DNA of 64,000 bases, from NCBI GenBank assembly GCA_020002185.1, contig CM034541.1, positions 27,681,319 through 27,745,318 of the forward strand. Reading direction: 5' to 3'. Below are positions 11,402 through 21,941 of the stretch, in pieces (the first letter of the stretch is position 1; each line of letters opens with the position of its first letter). This DNA comes from Paraescarpia echinospica (Eukaryota > Annelida > Polychaeta > Sabellida > Siboglinidae). The position numbers and the translations under genes were made by a program. The notes beneath the pieces were generated by a model. The model worked only from the letters and a program-made list of their open reading frames with translations, ran no database searches and was not told the DNA's origin.

Positions 11402-12640
11402 TCACCGCCACAAAAACTTTGTGACTCGCGTTATGCTACCCAATGTTGCATGACTCGCATTACACGTATGCTTGCGGATGGTGACTCCACGATGTTTGCT
11501 GGGTCGACCGTTTCGAGGATGTGGCCATGTACTTTGTAGGTGTGCTCCAGTACTGTTCTGTTTCTGCTCATAGGCAAAGGCAAGAAGGTGCACTTCCCAG
11601 TTCCCAGGATGGAAAACCATGTCCCAGTTTGTCTCCCACTTAGCTAGCCGATGGAGGTCTTGCTGTAGCTGGTCTTGGTCCTGAAGCTTTGCAACCAACG
11701 TGTATACTGCAGTGTCATCGGCGAACAGTCGGGCAGATGACGTCAGGTTTTCAGATAGGTCATTAATATATGTCAAGAAAAGACAGGATCCCATGACTGA
11801 GCCTTGTGGCACCCCTGATCAAACGTCAATGAATCCGGAGCTGACGCTGTTCACCACCACTGCCTGCTCTCTGTCTCTGAGAAAGTCCGCGATCCACCTG
11901 TTGACTTCTCCTCGAATGCCATAGTGGTGAAGCATTTGCAGGAGCAGACTGTGGTTGACCTTATCAAAGGCTTTGGCGAAATCCATAATTAGGATGTCCG
12001 TTTGCTGCCCCTGCACCATGTTCTCCAGCAGGTCGTCCATGAATTCCAGGAGTTGGGTTTCACAAGACTTGCTCTTTCTGAAGCCATGCTGCGTTTCGCA
12101 CAGTATTCCATTAATTTCAAGGTGTTCCGTGACTGCACTGGTGACGATGTGTTCCATTATCTTACACTGGCCAAGGATACAGGACGATAGTTGGCCGGGT
12201 TATATTGCTCTCCTTTTTTGAAGATTGGCGTGACATTGGGAATCTTCCCGTCAAATGGAACTGTCGCAGTGATGATGGACAACTGGAAAATTGATGTTAA
12301 AATGGGAGCCACTTCTGACGCCAGCTCTTTCAGCACTCCCGGACTGATGTTTTCTGGACCATTAGCTTTGCCAGGTTTCAAGTTTTCAAGGAGTTTCCTT
12401 ACTCCCACTTCCGTTATCTGGATACTATCAAGGGTGGGAAAGTTTGCTGGCTTTATGTTGCCCTTTCTAACAAACTTTTCGAAAGTATACTGTCTCCCCT
12501 CGCTGAACACTGACTGAAGTTGCTTGTTGAGAATGTCTGCCGTGCTATTGGGTCTGATATTTGCAGACCCTCAACCCTCTAAGTGGCTACTCCAAAGTTG
12601 GATGATTCTGTCCTTGCTGTATACGGTGTACATTTAACAA
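11402..12640 (-). mobile_element. LINE 1 (CR1/jockey-like), reverse transcriptase part
   Basis: Three overlapping minus-strand ORFs read in order down the coordinates: 12157-12510 (fingers region, ending NPANYRPVSLASVR), 11819-12157 (QHGFRKSKSCETQL and DFAKAFDKVNHSLLL, the palm A motif) and 11402-11812 (PQGSVMGSCLFLTYINDL then LFADDTAVY, the catalytic FADD). The family is CR1/jockey-like non-LTR retrotransposons. At least two frame breaks, at about 12157 and 11815, make it a pseudogene. Its 5' part lies at 14826-15420, separated by LINE 2. A short continuation (about 12510-12640) codes for the linker before the RT. Confidence 0.85.
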
Positions 12641-12649
12641 GCGATTTAA

Positions 12650-14755
12650 CAAGATTGCCATCCAGAAAATTAACTATAGATGGCAGGTGGACAAGGAAGC
12701 CTTTTGGCTTATCGAGAGTCCAATACTTTTTATCTACGTGCATCCCGCCCTTTTAAGGTATGTGTCGATTTCATTTTTAAACATATTCACGCTACTAGCA
12801 CCAACACAATCAGGAGATAATCTGTTCCAATCATTTACAGTCCTTTGTGAGACTGAGAACTTTCTTATATCTAATCTACACTGCTCCTTTACTAATGTAA
12901 CTTCATGTCCACTGGTCCTTCTATCTTTCTTAACTGAGAAAAAAATATTTCTATCAATATTTTCATAACCATTCAATATTTTAAACACTTCTATCTGATC
13001 TCCTCTCAATCTCCTGGTCTCTCGTGTTGTTAAACCACATTTTTTAGGCGTATTTCGTAACTAAGATCCCTCAGTTTTGGTATCATTTTAGTTGCTCTCC
13101 TCTGCACTCTTTCTAGCATATTTATGTACTTCCTGCGATAAGGCCTCCACGCTTGAATACAATATTCTAAATGAGGCCAAACTATTGTTTTGTACAGCGG
13201 TATTATTAGCTCTTTTTCCTTATACGTTATGTTTCGCCTAATTAATCCAAGGATTTTATTTCCTTTTGAAGCTGCAATTCCGCACTGCTCTGAAACCTTC
13301 ATATCAGCACTAATGGTTAACCCTAAGTCCTTTTCTTTTACAGTAGTACTTAGTACAGAACCTCCCATTGTATATTGTACATCTTCGTTCCTATGTCCTG
13401 TGTGCAGGCATTTACATTTCCCAAAATTGAACAACATTTGCCATTTTTCAGACCATTTTATCAATCTGTCAAGATCATCTTCATCACGTTTAATCCTTCT
13501 AAACAATTTGGTATCATCCGCAAATTTCAACACCTTGCTTGTTATATCATCGTCCAAATCGTTGATATATATTAAGAATAATATAGGTCCCAGTACTGAT
13601 CCCTGTGGTACCCCACTCACAACTGATTTCCAGTTTGAAGCCTCCCCATCAACTACTACACGTTGTCTTCTTTGACTTTGTTGAAAGCTTTCTGAAAATC
13701 TAAGTAGATGATATCAACTGGTGATCCCTCGTCTACCCACTTACACTTAGTGATGTCTTCCAAAAAACATAACATATTTGTTAAGCATGACCTCGCTTTT
13801 AGAAACCCATTTTGAGATGAGTTTATCAAGATATGTTTAACAAGAAAATCCACCATGTGACCTTTAATTAGTCTTTCTAATAATTTGCAAATCACCGACG
13901 TTAAACTCACTGGTCTTTAGTTATCTGACTTGTTTCTGGAACCTTTTTTAAATAACGGTATAATGTTTGCTTCTTTCCATTCTAAAGGAACCACTCCCTC
14001 TTCTAATGACAAGTTGAAAAAACTGTTGCAAGCGGTACGCCAATTTGTTCTACAATTTACAATAGTATTTTGGGCGGAATCCCATCCAATCCAGGTGATT
14101 GATTATCCTTCATAGCCCTTATTTTCTTAGCTACCATTTCCGGGGTTACAATTAACTGTCCTAAATAGTATGATTCTGTCCCCTTGAACTTAGCCTCTGG
14201 TACTGGCAGTGAACTAATATATTCCCTGGTAAACACAGAACTAAAATACTCATTCAGGTCTTCTGCCATTAAGAATCCCTCTGATATTATATTTCCAGCA
14301 CTATCTTTTAGAGGACCGACCTTATCCTGAACTTTCTGTTTGCTCCGAACATATGCATACAAATTCTTGCAGTCTTGTTTTATATTACAAGCTAATTTTT
14401 GTTCATAGCTTCTTTTTGATTTTCAGTTGTAGGTTGGTTTTGTCCTTCTTTATTAATGTTGTAGTCTTCGTTATTTCCAGTACGTCTATATGACTTCCAC
14501 GTCGTTTGTTTGTACTTAATTTTTCTAATGGCTTCTTTCGATAAGTATTTCTTTCTGGACCGTGTCCCTTGTTTTTTTATAGGAACAAATTTATTGACGA
14601 TGCACTTAATTTCACTCTTTAAGATATCCCAGCATTCTGTTGCTGATTTATTCTTCAGTGTGTCGTTCCAGTCTATCTTTGCTAAATATTTCCTCATTAC
14701 TTTATATCTTCCTTCGTGAAAATTTCTCCTGAACTGCTTTTTATTATTTAAATAT
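12650..14755 (-). mobile_element. LINE 2 (CR1-like), 5'-truncated, inserted in LINE 1
   Basis: Minus-strand ORF pieces in order: 14392-14814 (basic region before the RT, with FRRNFHEGRYKVMRKYLA), 14057-14362 (ends DNQSPGLDGIPPKILL), 13656-13910 (LDFQKAFNKV), 13030-13620 (GVPQGSVLGPILFLIYINDL, FADDTKLF, then the thumb region) and 12734-13009 (C-terminal NDWNRLSPDCV). The active-site FADD is kept, but frame breaks occur near 14380, 13920 and 13640. The same family supplies the 5' piece at 32740-34560. The 3' end is near 12650-12730. The endonuclease is missing. Confidence 0.85.
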
Positions 14756-14825
14756 GGGCCCCAAATTTCGCCGTACGGAATTGGAAAAATCGTTTCATCA
14801 AAAAACTTGGACAACCTCTTCCATA
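14756..14825 (-). repeat. 70-bp module shared with the unidentified repeat family
   Basis: These bases, read on the plus strand from GGGCCCCAAATTTCGCCGTA to CTCTTCCATA, match 16156-16225 almost exactly and 31779-31850 in the opposite orientation. The module sits exactly at the junction of LINE 2 (below 14756) and the 5' part of LINE 1 (above 14826). Confidence 0.85.
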
Positions 14826-15420
14826 CATATCTGGTAAGATGTCTGGGTTGCCAATAGAGGAGTCAAGCAACGTTTCGGTGCCGATGGTTATATCTGGCTT
14901 CATGCTGTCGATCAGGTTCAGGACCTTTACCTTCTTCCCAGTCATAGACTGACAGTTGATGTTGAGTACTCGCAGAGGCCTCTTGTTGCATCGGGTCTGC
15001 TGGCTTCCACTTGTACAGTTGGTGTTGAGATGTGCTGGGGCCGCTTCATGTTCAGCTCGGTGGGTGTCGACCATGTATGTTCTGAGTGTAATGAGCCCGA
15101 GAGGTCTGAAACCTGTGGGAGTGTCGAATCTGGCCAGTCAACGCCATGCAGATCGAAGACAGTCTGGCTGTTGGGGTTTCCACATATTGCACAGTGTCAA
15201 GGAACATCTTCTTTGCTGTCTCCAAGGAGATGGTAGGTCAAGGTATCAACACTCTGGCAGTGGGCATGATACCACAGTCCACAGGTTTCACAAGCTATAC
15301 CCCTGTCCCCCCACTTTAGTCACAGGGGTCACATAGCCATGAATGGGACTGCAAAACGTCAATTGGTCCAGGGTTTGGCTCTGGCACATAAGAGTTGCTG
15401 AGTAGGAGGGTGGCTAAATA
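14826..15420 (-). mobile_element. LINE 1, 5' part: PHD-finger region and start of the endonuclease
   Basis: The ORF 14748-15074 (its last residues run into the module) contains RVLNINCQSMTGKK and LIDSMKPDITIGTET, the opening strand and second motif of an APE-type LINE endonuclease. Upstream, at about 15180-15330, a PHD-like zinc-finger pattern is visible: CETC, then YHAHC, then HCAIC, in one frame interrupted by a TGA where the family has a Trp. PHD fingers are known in ORF1 or leader regions of CR1-like elements. The rest of this element lies at 11402-12640. Confidence 0.75.
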
Positions 15421-15459
15421 GAGTAGGACAAGTCTCCGGCGATAAAAACAATGCATGGG

Positions 15460-15657
15460 CTATCCAAACACTTTCACCCACGGCACAACAACAAGGATAA
15501 CGAGAGAAGTTCCGATTGTTCGAATAACGGTTTTCTCCTGAAAACTGACGTTGTCCAGGTTGCTGGGTGGTTGTGACTTGATTACATCAGTAGAAAACGA
15601 CTTGTATATCAACAGCAGACCCACCAGAACCGCGAGAGAGAAGTTAGAACGAGACAT
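15460..15657 (-). CDS. Candidate N-terminal exon of a second FKRP-like gene (partial)
   Basis: A 65-residue ORF starting at ATG 15657 with a textbook signal anchor (NFSLAVLVGLLLIYKSF, residues about 5-21) and GC-rich codon use unlike the surrounding LINE DNA. The segment EKTVIRTIGTSLVILV resembles the strand that follows the anchor in FKRP-like proteins, and the intact FKRP-like gene lies 5.4 kb downstream on the same strand. A possible splice donor (GTGAAAGT) occurs at about 15476, just before the ORF's end. LINE 1 begins about 40 bp below. It could be a broken paralogue, a true first exon, or chance. Confidence 0.35.
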   Translation of the reverse strand: MSRSNFSLAVLVGLLLIYKSFSTDVIKSQPPSNLDNVSFQEKTVIRTIGTSLVILVVVPWVKVFG

Positions 15658-15947
15658 ACCTTCAAGTTCAAGGCTTCATAACTTGCAGACACAGTCACAG
15701 ACGACTAGAAGTAAACAATCATTGACCTGTTTTCACAGATGAACTCACCGATCACTAAGTCTAAGAAGTCCTATTTCTCCGAGTTTCTAAATGTAATATT
15801 TATAATTTTAGTTTAAGTATTAAAATACAAGAACACTTACATCCGCTACATTGGCCTTGCTAGCAAAGTTAGACAGAACTAACACAAGTAACAAGAAGAA
15901 ATTAGAAAACGTTTAGGTCTGATTGCGAACAGAATAAAAGAACAGCT

Positions 15948-16464
15948 GCACTACTACACGGTTTGTATATATCCACAACAAAACTAGAGTGAAGATCAAA
16001 GTACCTACTTTCAATACAACCACAGAAGTGCCTCGAAACGAAACATACACGACTCTTAACGCCAAAACACGACACGTCGATCGAGTCCGCACCGGCCACG
16101 GTCAATGCTGTTAAGCGGCGGTGGGATCTGTCATTATCTGTAAATAATCTTGTTGGGGGCCCCAAATTTCGCCGTACGCAATTGAAAAAATCGTTTTATC
16201 AAAAAACCTGGACAACCTCTTCCATAAGATATGCATATCCTAAATATTTACCATATATTTTATCATATTGTGCAAACAAGTTGTTCGAAAAGTTGTTTTG
16301 AGTGAAGTAGTTACAATATTAAAACTCGAGTCGTTTATACCATGTATTGGAGATACACACACAAACGCACACACATACACGCGCGCACACACACACACGT
16401 ACACACACACACACATGCACTCGCACCACACACACGCACACACGCGCACACACACATACACGCG

Positions 16465-16495
<31 letters not shown>

Positions 16496-16705
16496 ATACA
16501 CAAACACGCACGCACAAACATACAGGGGCGTGTCCAGAGAAGGTAGAGGGTAATTTAGGGGGCACAAAAACGTCCACTGGCTGCCGAACCAAATGGAGTA
16601 GAAAATTGTTCGCTGCCGTGCCGTCGTAACTCATCGGATGACGGGGTTGAGATGAGGTCGTGGGAGGGGTGCTGTTGAAATGTTTTCGTACGGGGGGGGG
16701 GTGCT
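15948..16705 (-). repeat. Unidentified dispersed repeat, copy A (minus)
   Basis: Read on the minus strand this copy runs from a CAACAGCACCCC-rich start, through a stretch beginning GATGAGTTACGACGGC, a (TG)n tract, GTAAACGACTCGAG-like sequence and the 70-bp module, to a segment that can encode AGADSIDVSCFGV. Copy B at 31365-32057 (plus) has the same order of blocks. No reverse transcriptase, transposase or clear terminal repeat is visible, so the class is unknown. Confidence 0.8.
16360..16525 (+). repeat. (CA)n/(CG)n microsatellite
   Basis: About 165 bp of ACAC with ACGC interruptions, inside repeat copy A. Long ORFs of Cys/Val or Thr/His dipeptides across it are artefacts. Confidence 0.95.
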
Positions 16706-16839
16706 GTTGAAACTGTCTCGCACTGTGTCCTCTGTCTCGTCGGCTCCACTGATGACATCGACTGGGCACATTCAAAAGGGTCTAGGGGGCAGGATCACAG
16801 GGGCCCATACAAAAAGGTCTGCGGCCACGCCAAATTCCA

Positions 16840-16892
16840 CGTACGCACGTACGCACGTACGCACGCACGCACGCACACACACATACACACAC
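16840..16892 (+). repeat. (ACGT/ACGC)n tetranucleotide repeat
   Basis: Alternating ACGTACGC units grading into ACACAC. Confidence 0.9.
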
Positions 16893-17274
16893 GATGAAAA
16901 CGACTCGAGCGCACGTGGCGCAAATAGTCGCGTTATGTATGGCAATTATCTGCTAAACCTATGTGCATAACGTTGGTTTTTATTTCTGCAACTTACCATA
17001 CAAATGTTCGACGTTGTATTATCAATCACATAATTATTTGATACCAACCTTATTATTCATAGCTGACATCATCAAAACAACCTGTTGCGCTCCTTTCAAA
17101 GCGCTTCGGTTTCGCTGTTTCAGTGATAATCCGGCTATTTTTCACGTACGGCGAAATTTACCTACATAACTTATAAATGTTGTCACTCGCATTAATATAC
17201 CACCTAATTTAGTTTTCCACATAACATTAATGTTTACAGTGCAATTTCTGTCATATGTGGTACCATGTCAGTTG
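16893..17274. other. Non-coding spacer
   Basis: No gene seen. It carries a 15-base match to the 70-bp module (CGTACGGCGAAATTT at 17145) and a TCACTCGCATTA motif at 17183 related to the one repeated above the FKRP-like gene. Confidence 0.5.
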
Positions 17275-18345
17275 CTTAGACATGTCTTTCTTAAAGGCGT
17301 TTGACAAAGTGTTCAACCACCATCTGGCTACCAAACGTCACCACTACGGAGGGCGAGGGAAGATGTTGGACTGGGTCAAAAGCTTCCTGAGCAGGCGCAC
17401 ACAGGAAATGATTCTGGAAGGCAAATGATCATCGTCGGCTGCAGTGACCTCAGGTGTCCCACAGGGTTCAGTCCTTGGACCCATCCTCTTCCTTTGCTAC
17501 ATAGACGACCTACCAGACCAAGTGTCCTCTGCTGTACGCCTATTAGATGATTGTCTCCTGTACCGAAACATCAACTCACGAGATGATGCAGACATACTAC
17601 AAGATGACATATACAAGCTACAGATGTGGGAAAATAACTGGCTGATGGAGTTTAATCCGGACAAGTGCGAAGTTATCCGAATTACCAACAGAAGGAAGAA
17701 GAGAATTGTCAGTGATTACTCTATCTACGAACAACAATTGAAGGAGGTCAATTGAGCCAAGTACCTTGGAGTAACCATCGACAGGACACTAACATGGAGC
17801 GAACACATCAACAACGTGACAAAGAAGGCTAACAACACCAGAGCTTTCCTACAGCGGAACATCAGTAGATGCCCACAAGCCATCAAAGCATTATGCTATC
17901 AAACGTTCGTTAGACCCATCGTGGAATATGCGTCGACAGCATGGGATCCATCCACAGAGAAGAACATCAAGGCCGTGGAAAATGTACAACGACCAGCTGC
18001 TCGCTTCGTGAAGAGCGACTACCGTCGACGCAGCAGTGTGACAACCATGGTCGAAAGTCTGAAATGGGAGACCCTTGCGAGTAGGCGGGCTAATGCCAAG
18101 CTCATAATGCTCTACCGCATCAGGAACAAGTTAGTAGTTAGTAGACATAACTCGCCGCCGCTTCAACTCGTACCAGAGGAAACGCATATCGCTGCTTCCA
18201 GACATTCACCCGCATCGACGCGTACAAGCACCCATTCTTTCCAAGCACCATCAAATCATGGAACAAATGCACACAACAGCTAGTTAGCAAACAATCACTG
18301 GACTCATTTAGAAAGCATCTCCTCTCCATGCCTGCCTAACAGAAT
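17275..18345 (+). mobile_element. LINE 3 (CR1/jockey-like), RT and thumb, degraded
   Basis: Open pieces read MSFLKAFDKVFNHHLATK (about 17283), then TSGVPQGSVLGPILFLCYID (from 17444), EFNPDKCEV, AKYLGVTIDRTLTWSEHIN (across 17757) and RPIVEYASTAWDPST. This is the palm-to-thumb half of a CR1/jockey-like reverse transcriptase, closest in style to LINE 1. Stops occur at about 17426 and 17753. The catalytic FADD position reads LLDD, so the active site is altered as well as the frame. The C-terminus ends near 18283-18345. Confidence 0.85.
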
Positions 18346-18955
18346 CTACGCCCACAAAGCTATATGCACACCGACTATAGGGTCTTCTAATCTGTCTAAA
18401 CATCACAAAATAAGGAATAGACCTAAGCCAGCGCAACAAAACCCGCTACTTGCGACGCCCCACCCAAGCTCGACAATACACTAGCCACATACGTGTGGCT
18501 GATACCGAGTTCTGAGCTGTACATAAGAAGAAGTCTAACTCACAGTACGAAACCCTGAAATAAGAATAATCGTGTATATGTTGTGAGAATGGAATGCCCC
18601 AATTTTGGAATATGAGTTCTTCCCTGTTTGATCGCACTGACCTCGACCTATTAGACTCGATCTCCCAGACATCTCTGAAATCAGCACAAGTGTCTGTATC
18701 GACGCCACTTTCCCACCAAGACAGCCGCCATTGTAACAATCATACAGTATCAGAGCAGAACCAACTGCCACGTCTACTCCTTCCACCAAGAGGAAGCCTT
18801 CGTTGTATAAACCATTTATTCAAAAAAGAGTATGTCCTTATGTTGCTTCTGTCTTTGGAAACTCTAAAAGGAGTGTAGTTTCGTACATATTGTAAAGGAC
18901 AGTGAAATCGGATAGTTGTTACATAAGAGGACGAGTCAAGTTGGGAGTGCACACT
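18346..18955. other. Non-coding spacer before Gypsy element 2
   Basis: No coding or repeat signal recognised, apart from the possible 3' flank of LINE 3 up to about 18540. Confidence 0.5.
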
Positions 18956-19135
18956 TGTATAGACTGTAACGTGCTGTCACCTATGGAATCAGATGGATAC
19001 TACGGAGCCGTTGTAACGTGTTTTGGTACTATAAGTTGCTGCCGATGTTTTCTATGTCGACTAATAAAAACGTGTTCAGATATAAGTGTCCGACTCAGCT
19101 CTTAATAAACGTAGTAATATACTCAACATATTACA
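18956..19135 (+). repeat. 5' LTR of Gypsy element 2
   Basis: 180 bp, from TGTATAGACTGTAACGTGCT to CTCAACATATTACA; TG...CA ends; contains AATAAAAACGTG and AATAAACGTAG polyadenylation-like signals. Confidence 0.85.
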
Positions 19136-19162
19136 ATTGGCGACGAGTTTGAGTAACGAATC

Positions 19163-19660
19163 ATGGTAACATATATCAGAAAAATCGGCGAGTTCAATGA
19201 AGCCATCGAAGACTTTGAAAGCTAGAGACTCGATCATTAGGCGGGACTGAATGACATCGCAAATGACAAGAAGGCTGGTATGTTACTGTCGGTAGTCGGT
19301 CCAAATACCTACAAATTGTTGAAGGACATGCTGACGCCAGAGAAACCCAAAGACAAAACATACGCGCAGTTATGTCAGGCGTTGATGAATAATTTTTCTC
19401 ACAAGCCACTGATCATCGCTGAGCGATTCAAGTTCTACCAACATAGTCAGAAAGAGGGATAATCTGTCGCTGAGTCACATTGAAACGGTTGAGCACAACC
19501 TGTGAGTTCGGTGAATTCTTGAACTAAGCATTGCGTGATCGACTCGTGTGTGGATTGAGGGATGAAAACATTCAATGACCGTTATTGTCAATGAATAATG
19601 TCAAATTTCTGTTAGCAACAGAAACGGCCGTTGCAATGGAGCTGGCGGGTAAATCTGAGT
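19163..19660 (+). pseudogene. gag remnant of Gypsy element 2
   Basis: From ATG 19163 the reading RKIGEFNEAIEDFES runs into a TAG at 19223-19225, a second stop follows, and the frame reopens to give GPNTYKLLKDMLTPEKPKDK and NNFSHKPLIIAERFKFYQ. This is the capsid-helix pattern of invertebrate Gypsy gag proteins. It loses frame at 19460 and is cut by the SINE at about 19678. Confidence 0.7.
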
Positions 19661-19677
19661 TGACATTTCGCAACCCT

Positions 19678-19830
19678 GTCTATAGGTAGATAATCGTTCA
19701 TACAGATGAGTGAACTGGAGCAACGTATAGTGAACGAACTTGTCCAATGTTCGACACCGCCGCACAGGATTCGAACCCGGGTTCTCTCGGTTGAGAGTCC
19801 GAAGCTCTAGCCACTGCACCACGGCACTAC
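19678..19830 (-). mobile_element. tRNA-derived SINE, copy 1 (3'-truncated)
   Basis: On the minus strand a polymerase III A box (TGGTGCAGTGG, complement of 19811-19821) and B box (GGTTCGAATCC, complement of 19768-19778) lie 33 bp apart, followed by a tail shared with copy 2 at 55490-55835. Inserted in the gag region of Gypsy element 2. Too degenerate at the stems to be a tRNA gene. Confidence 0.75.
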
Positions 19831-19899
19831 GCAACAGCATTACGGATGCAGCGTTGGGCGTACACCTACGAGATTGAGTATAGAATTGTTTAGCACGTG

Positions 19900-20378
19900 T
19901 AGTACTAAAAGCATCTCGTTTCTCACCATCTCTGCCCCTACTTAGATAGTTGCATTGTCTTTCAGTTACATATCGAGTACAATTCAAATTAGCCACTATC
20001 ACATATCGTACCCTTTCTACGCAGCACCTAGCTTATTTGTTTAGTCTCCTTCGTTTTTCCGATATCCCCAGGAATCTCAGATTATCTGTTTCACAACGAC
20101 GTGTTGTTCCGAAAACCAAGGTTAACGTCGGCAAACGTGCTTTTTTTGTAGCTGCACCAAAAATCTGGAATCAACTCCCTATCGCTTTAAAATCATCTGA
20201 GACTATTTATTGGAAATTGTATTCCCACCCTAAACTTCGGCGGTCCCTTGCTCTAATGACGAATATTTCTTGTCCCTGTTAACGATTTTGCCCAATTATT
20301 CTTGTACGTTGCGCCTCTGAGCTCAGATTCCTGGGGATTTAGGCGCTATAGAGGTTTGTCATTATTATTATTATTACT
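19900..20378 (+). mobile_element. LINE 3' end with (ATT)n tail, nested in Gypsy element 2
   Basis: The ORF 19950-20282 reads FKLATITYRTLSTQHLAYLF and RAFFVAAPKIWNQLPIALKS, the conserved C-terminus of L2/Rex1/CR1-type reverse transcriptase proteins, then a stop, a 75-bp 3' UTR and a tail of ATT units (20358-20378). Left edge uncertain: 19830-19950 has no clear assignment. Confidence 0.75.
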
Positions 20379-20379
20379 A

Positions 20380-21696
20380 CCGAAAGTCTGAGGATCACGG
20401 AAATGACGATGCATTGCCACGTTTGCCACCGCCTGTGGAGACTACAACAGATGAGCCTGGAATCGTCCAAATATTGTATGTTCACGACTTACCTATCGAT
20501 GATTCGGACATTGCAGAGAAAACGCGCCGAGATCCAGTGCAGTCGCGAGTACTAGAGTATGTACTCACGGGATGGCCAAATCATGTGGATAGTGATTTAG
20601 GGGTGTTTTTCACAAAGTGTGAAGAGTAGTCTACAGAACATGGATGTATGTTGTGGGGGTCACGCGTGGTGATTCCATCCACATATCATCAGATGATGTT
20701 AGAGCATAGTGGAATCAGCCAAACCAAAGCGTTTGCACGTAGCTACATCTGATGGCCAGGAATGGATGCAGCTGTAGAGAATATGGTGCAGAAATGTGCT
20801 GTATGCCAGTCAGTGAAGAACCAACCAGCTGTGGCACCACTGCATCCTTGACCGTGGCCGACACGCATCTGGCAGAGAATCCACATAGACTTTGCAGAGA
20901 AGAACGGTGTGAACTACCTAATCGTTGTTGACAACCATTCCAAGTGGTTGGAAGTAGTACCTATGAGGTCTACGACTGCGAGCAAGACCATTGATGTTCT
21001 CAGAGGTTTGTTTGCCTCTCATGGTCTTCCAGAGGAGGTCGTATCTGATAACGGGCCCCAGTTTGCTGCGCATGACTTTCGGGGATATGAACGGAATCAA
21101 ACATACCCGAGTTGCTCCATATCACCCAGCTTCAAACGGTGCTGCAGAACGCTGTGTCCAGACGGTAAAACAAAGTCTACGAAAACACACCGCTGGAAAC
21201 CAACTAACCAAGGAACATTGGCTTTGCTAACCTCTTGCTGCGATGTCGCTGTACACCGCATACAGTAACCGGAGTATCTCCAGCAGAACTATTCCTAAAA
21301 CGCAGACTGCGAAATAGGTTTAGTCTACTACAACCTCACATGGCTAAAGACATGGAAGAGAAACAGCAGAAGCAGAAGGAACATGATCGGAACAGTGTCA
21401 AGCTTCGCGAACTGGTCGGAGGAGATCCAGTTCATGTGCGTAATCATCGGGGTGGTCACGAAAAGTGGATTCAGGGTAAGATCATCAGGCGGTGGGACCG
21501 CTGACTTACCTTGTGCAAGTCCGTTGGTCAACCGGTGTTGGTTTCTCCAACTACTCAGGAAGAAGCAGATCAACCTGTCGGAGGGCAGCACAGCAAGACT
21601 GTGGTTTTGGCAACACTACCGTCTACTCCTGTGACGATTCGTCGATCAGGAAGACGTATAAAGAAACGAGACATTCTGGATCATGTATTTATGTAA
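20380..21696 (+). pseudogene. Integrase region of Gypsy element 2, with stops
   Basis: Readable segments include the zinc-finger part (SGISQTKAFARSYI, then CAVCQ), the catalytic core HIDFAEKNGVNYLIVVDNHS, VSDNGPQF and YHPASNGAAERCVQTVK, which give the D, D and E of the DDE triad, and a C-terminal tail ending RSGRRIKKRDILDHVFM. Two expected Trp codons read TGA (near 20751 and 20849), and frames change near 21090, 21230 and 21500. Dead gene; the family is clear. Confidence 0.85.
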
Positions 21697-21758
21697 AGTG
21701 ATTGGACTATTGGACTTTGTTAAATTTCCGGGTAACTTTTAGGTTAAAGAGGAAGGCG

Positions 21759-21941
21759 TGTTATAGACTGTAACGTGCTTCCACCTATGGAATCAGATGG
21801 ATACTATGGAACCGTGGTAACGTGTTTTAGTACTTTAAGTTGCAGCCGATGTTCTGTATGTCGCATAATAAAAAACCGTGTTCAGACATGAGTGTCCGAC
21901 TCAGCTCTTAATAAACGTAGTAATGTACTCAATATATTACA
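21759..21941 (+). repeat. 3' LTR of Gypsy element 2
   Basis: 183 bp, from TGTTATAGACTGTAACGTGC to CTCAATATATTACA, directly after the purine tract ending at 21758. Its start keeps TGTTATAG where the 5' LTR reads TGTATAG. Confidence 0.85.

Larger units (their letters stand above)
18956..21941 (+). mobile_element. Ty3/Gypsy element 2, with both LTRs and nested insertions
   Basis: The 5' LTR (18956-19135) and 3' LTR (21759-21941) are about 90% alike by eye. The 5' LTR is followed by TTGGCGACGA, a usual primer-binding neighbourhood in this group, and the 3' LTR is preceded by a purine tract (AAAGAGGAAGG). Between them lie gag remnants (19163-19660), a SINE and a LINE 3' end (19678-20378), and the integrase half (20380-21696). 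Protease, RT and RNase H are missing. The flank ACACT before the 5' LTR resembles the CACACACTT after the 3' LTR, but AC-repeat slippage blurs the target duplication. Confidence 0.85.

Noticed and set aside
16240..16775. Several long ORFs rich in Cys/Val or Thr/His
   Set aside because: They translate a CA/TG microsatellite in all frames; no unique sequence supports a protein.
19740..19830. tRNA gene on the minus strand
   Set aside because: Polymerase III boxes are present, but the acceptor and anticodon stems do not pair well and the sequence continues into a SINE body shared with 55490-55835.
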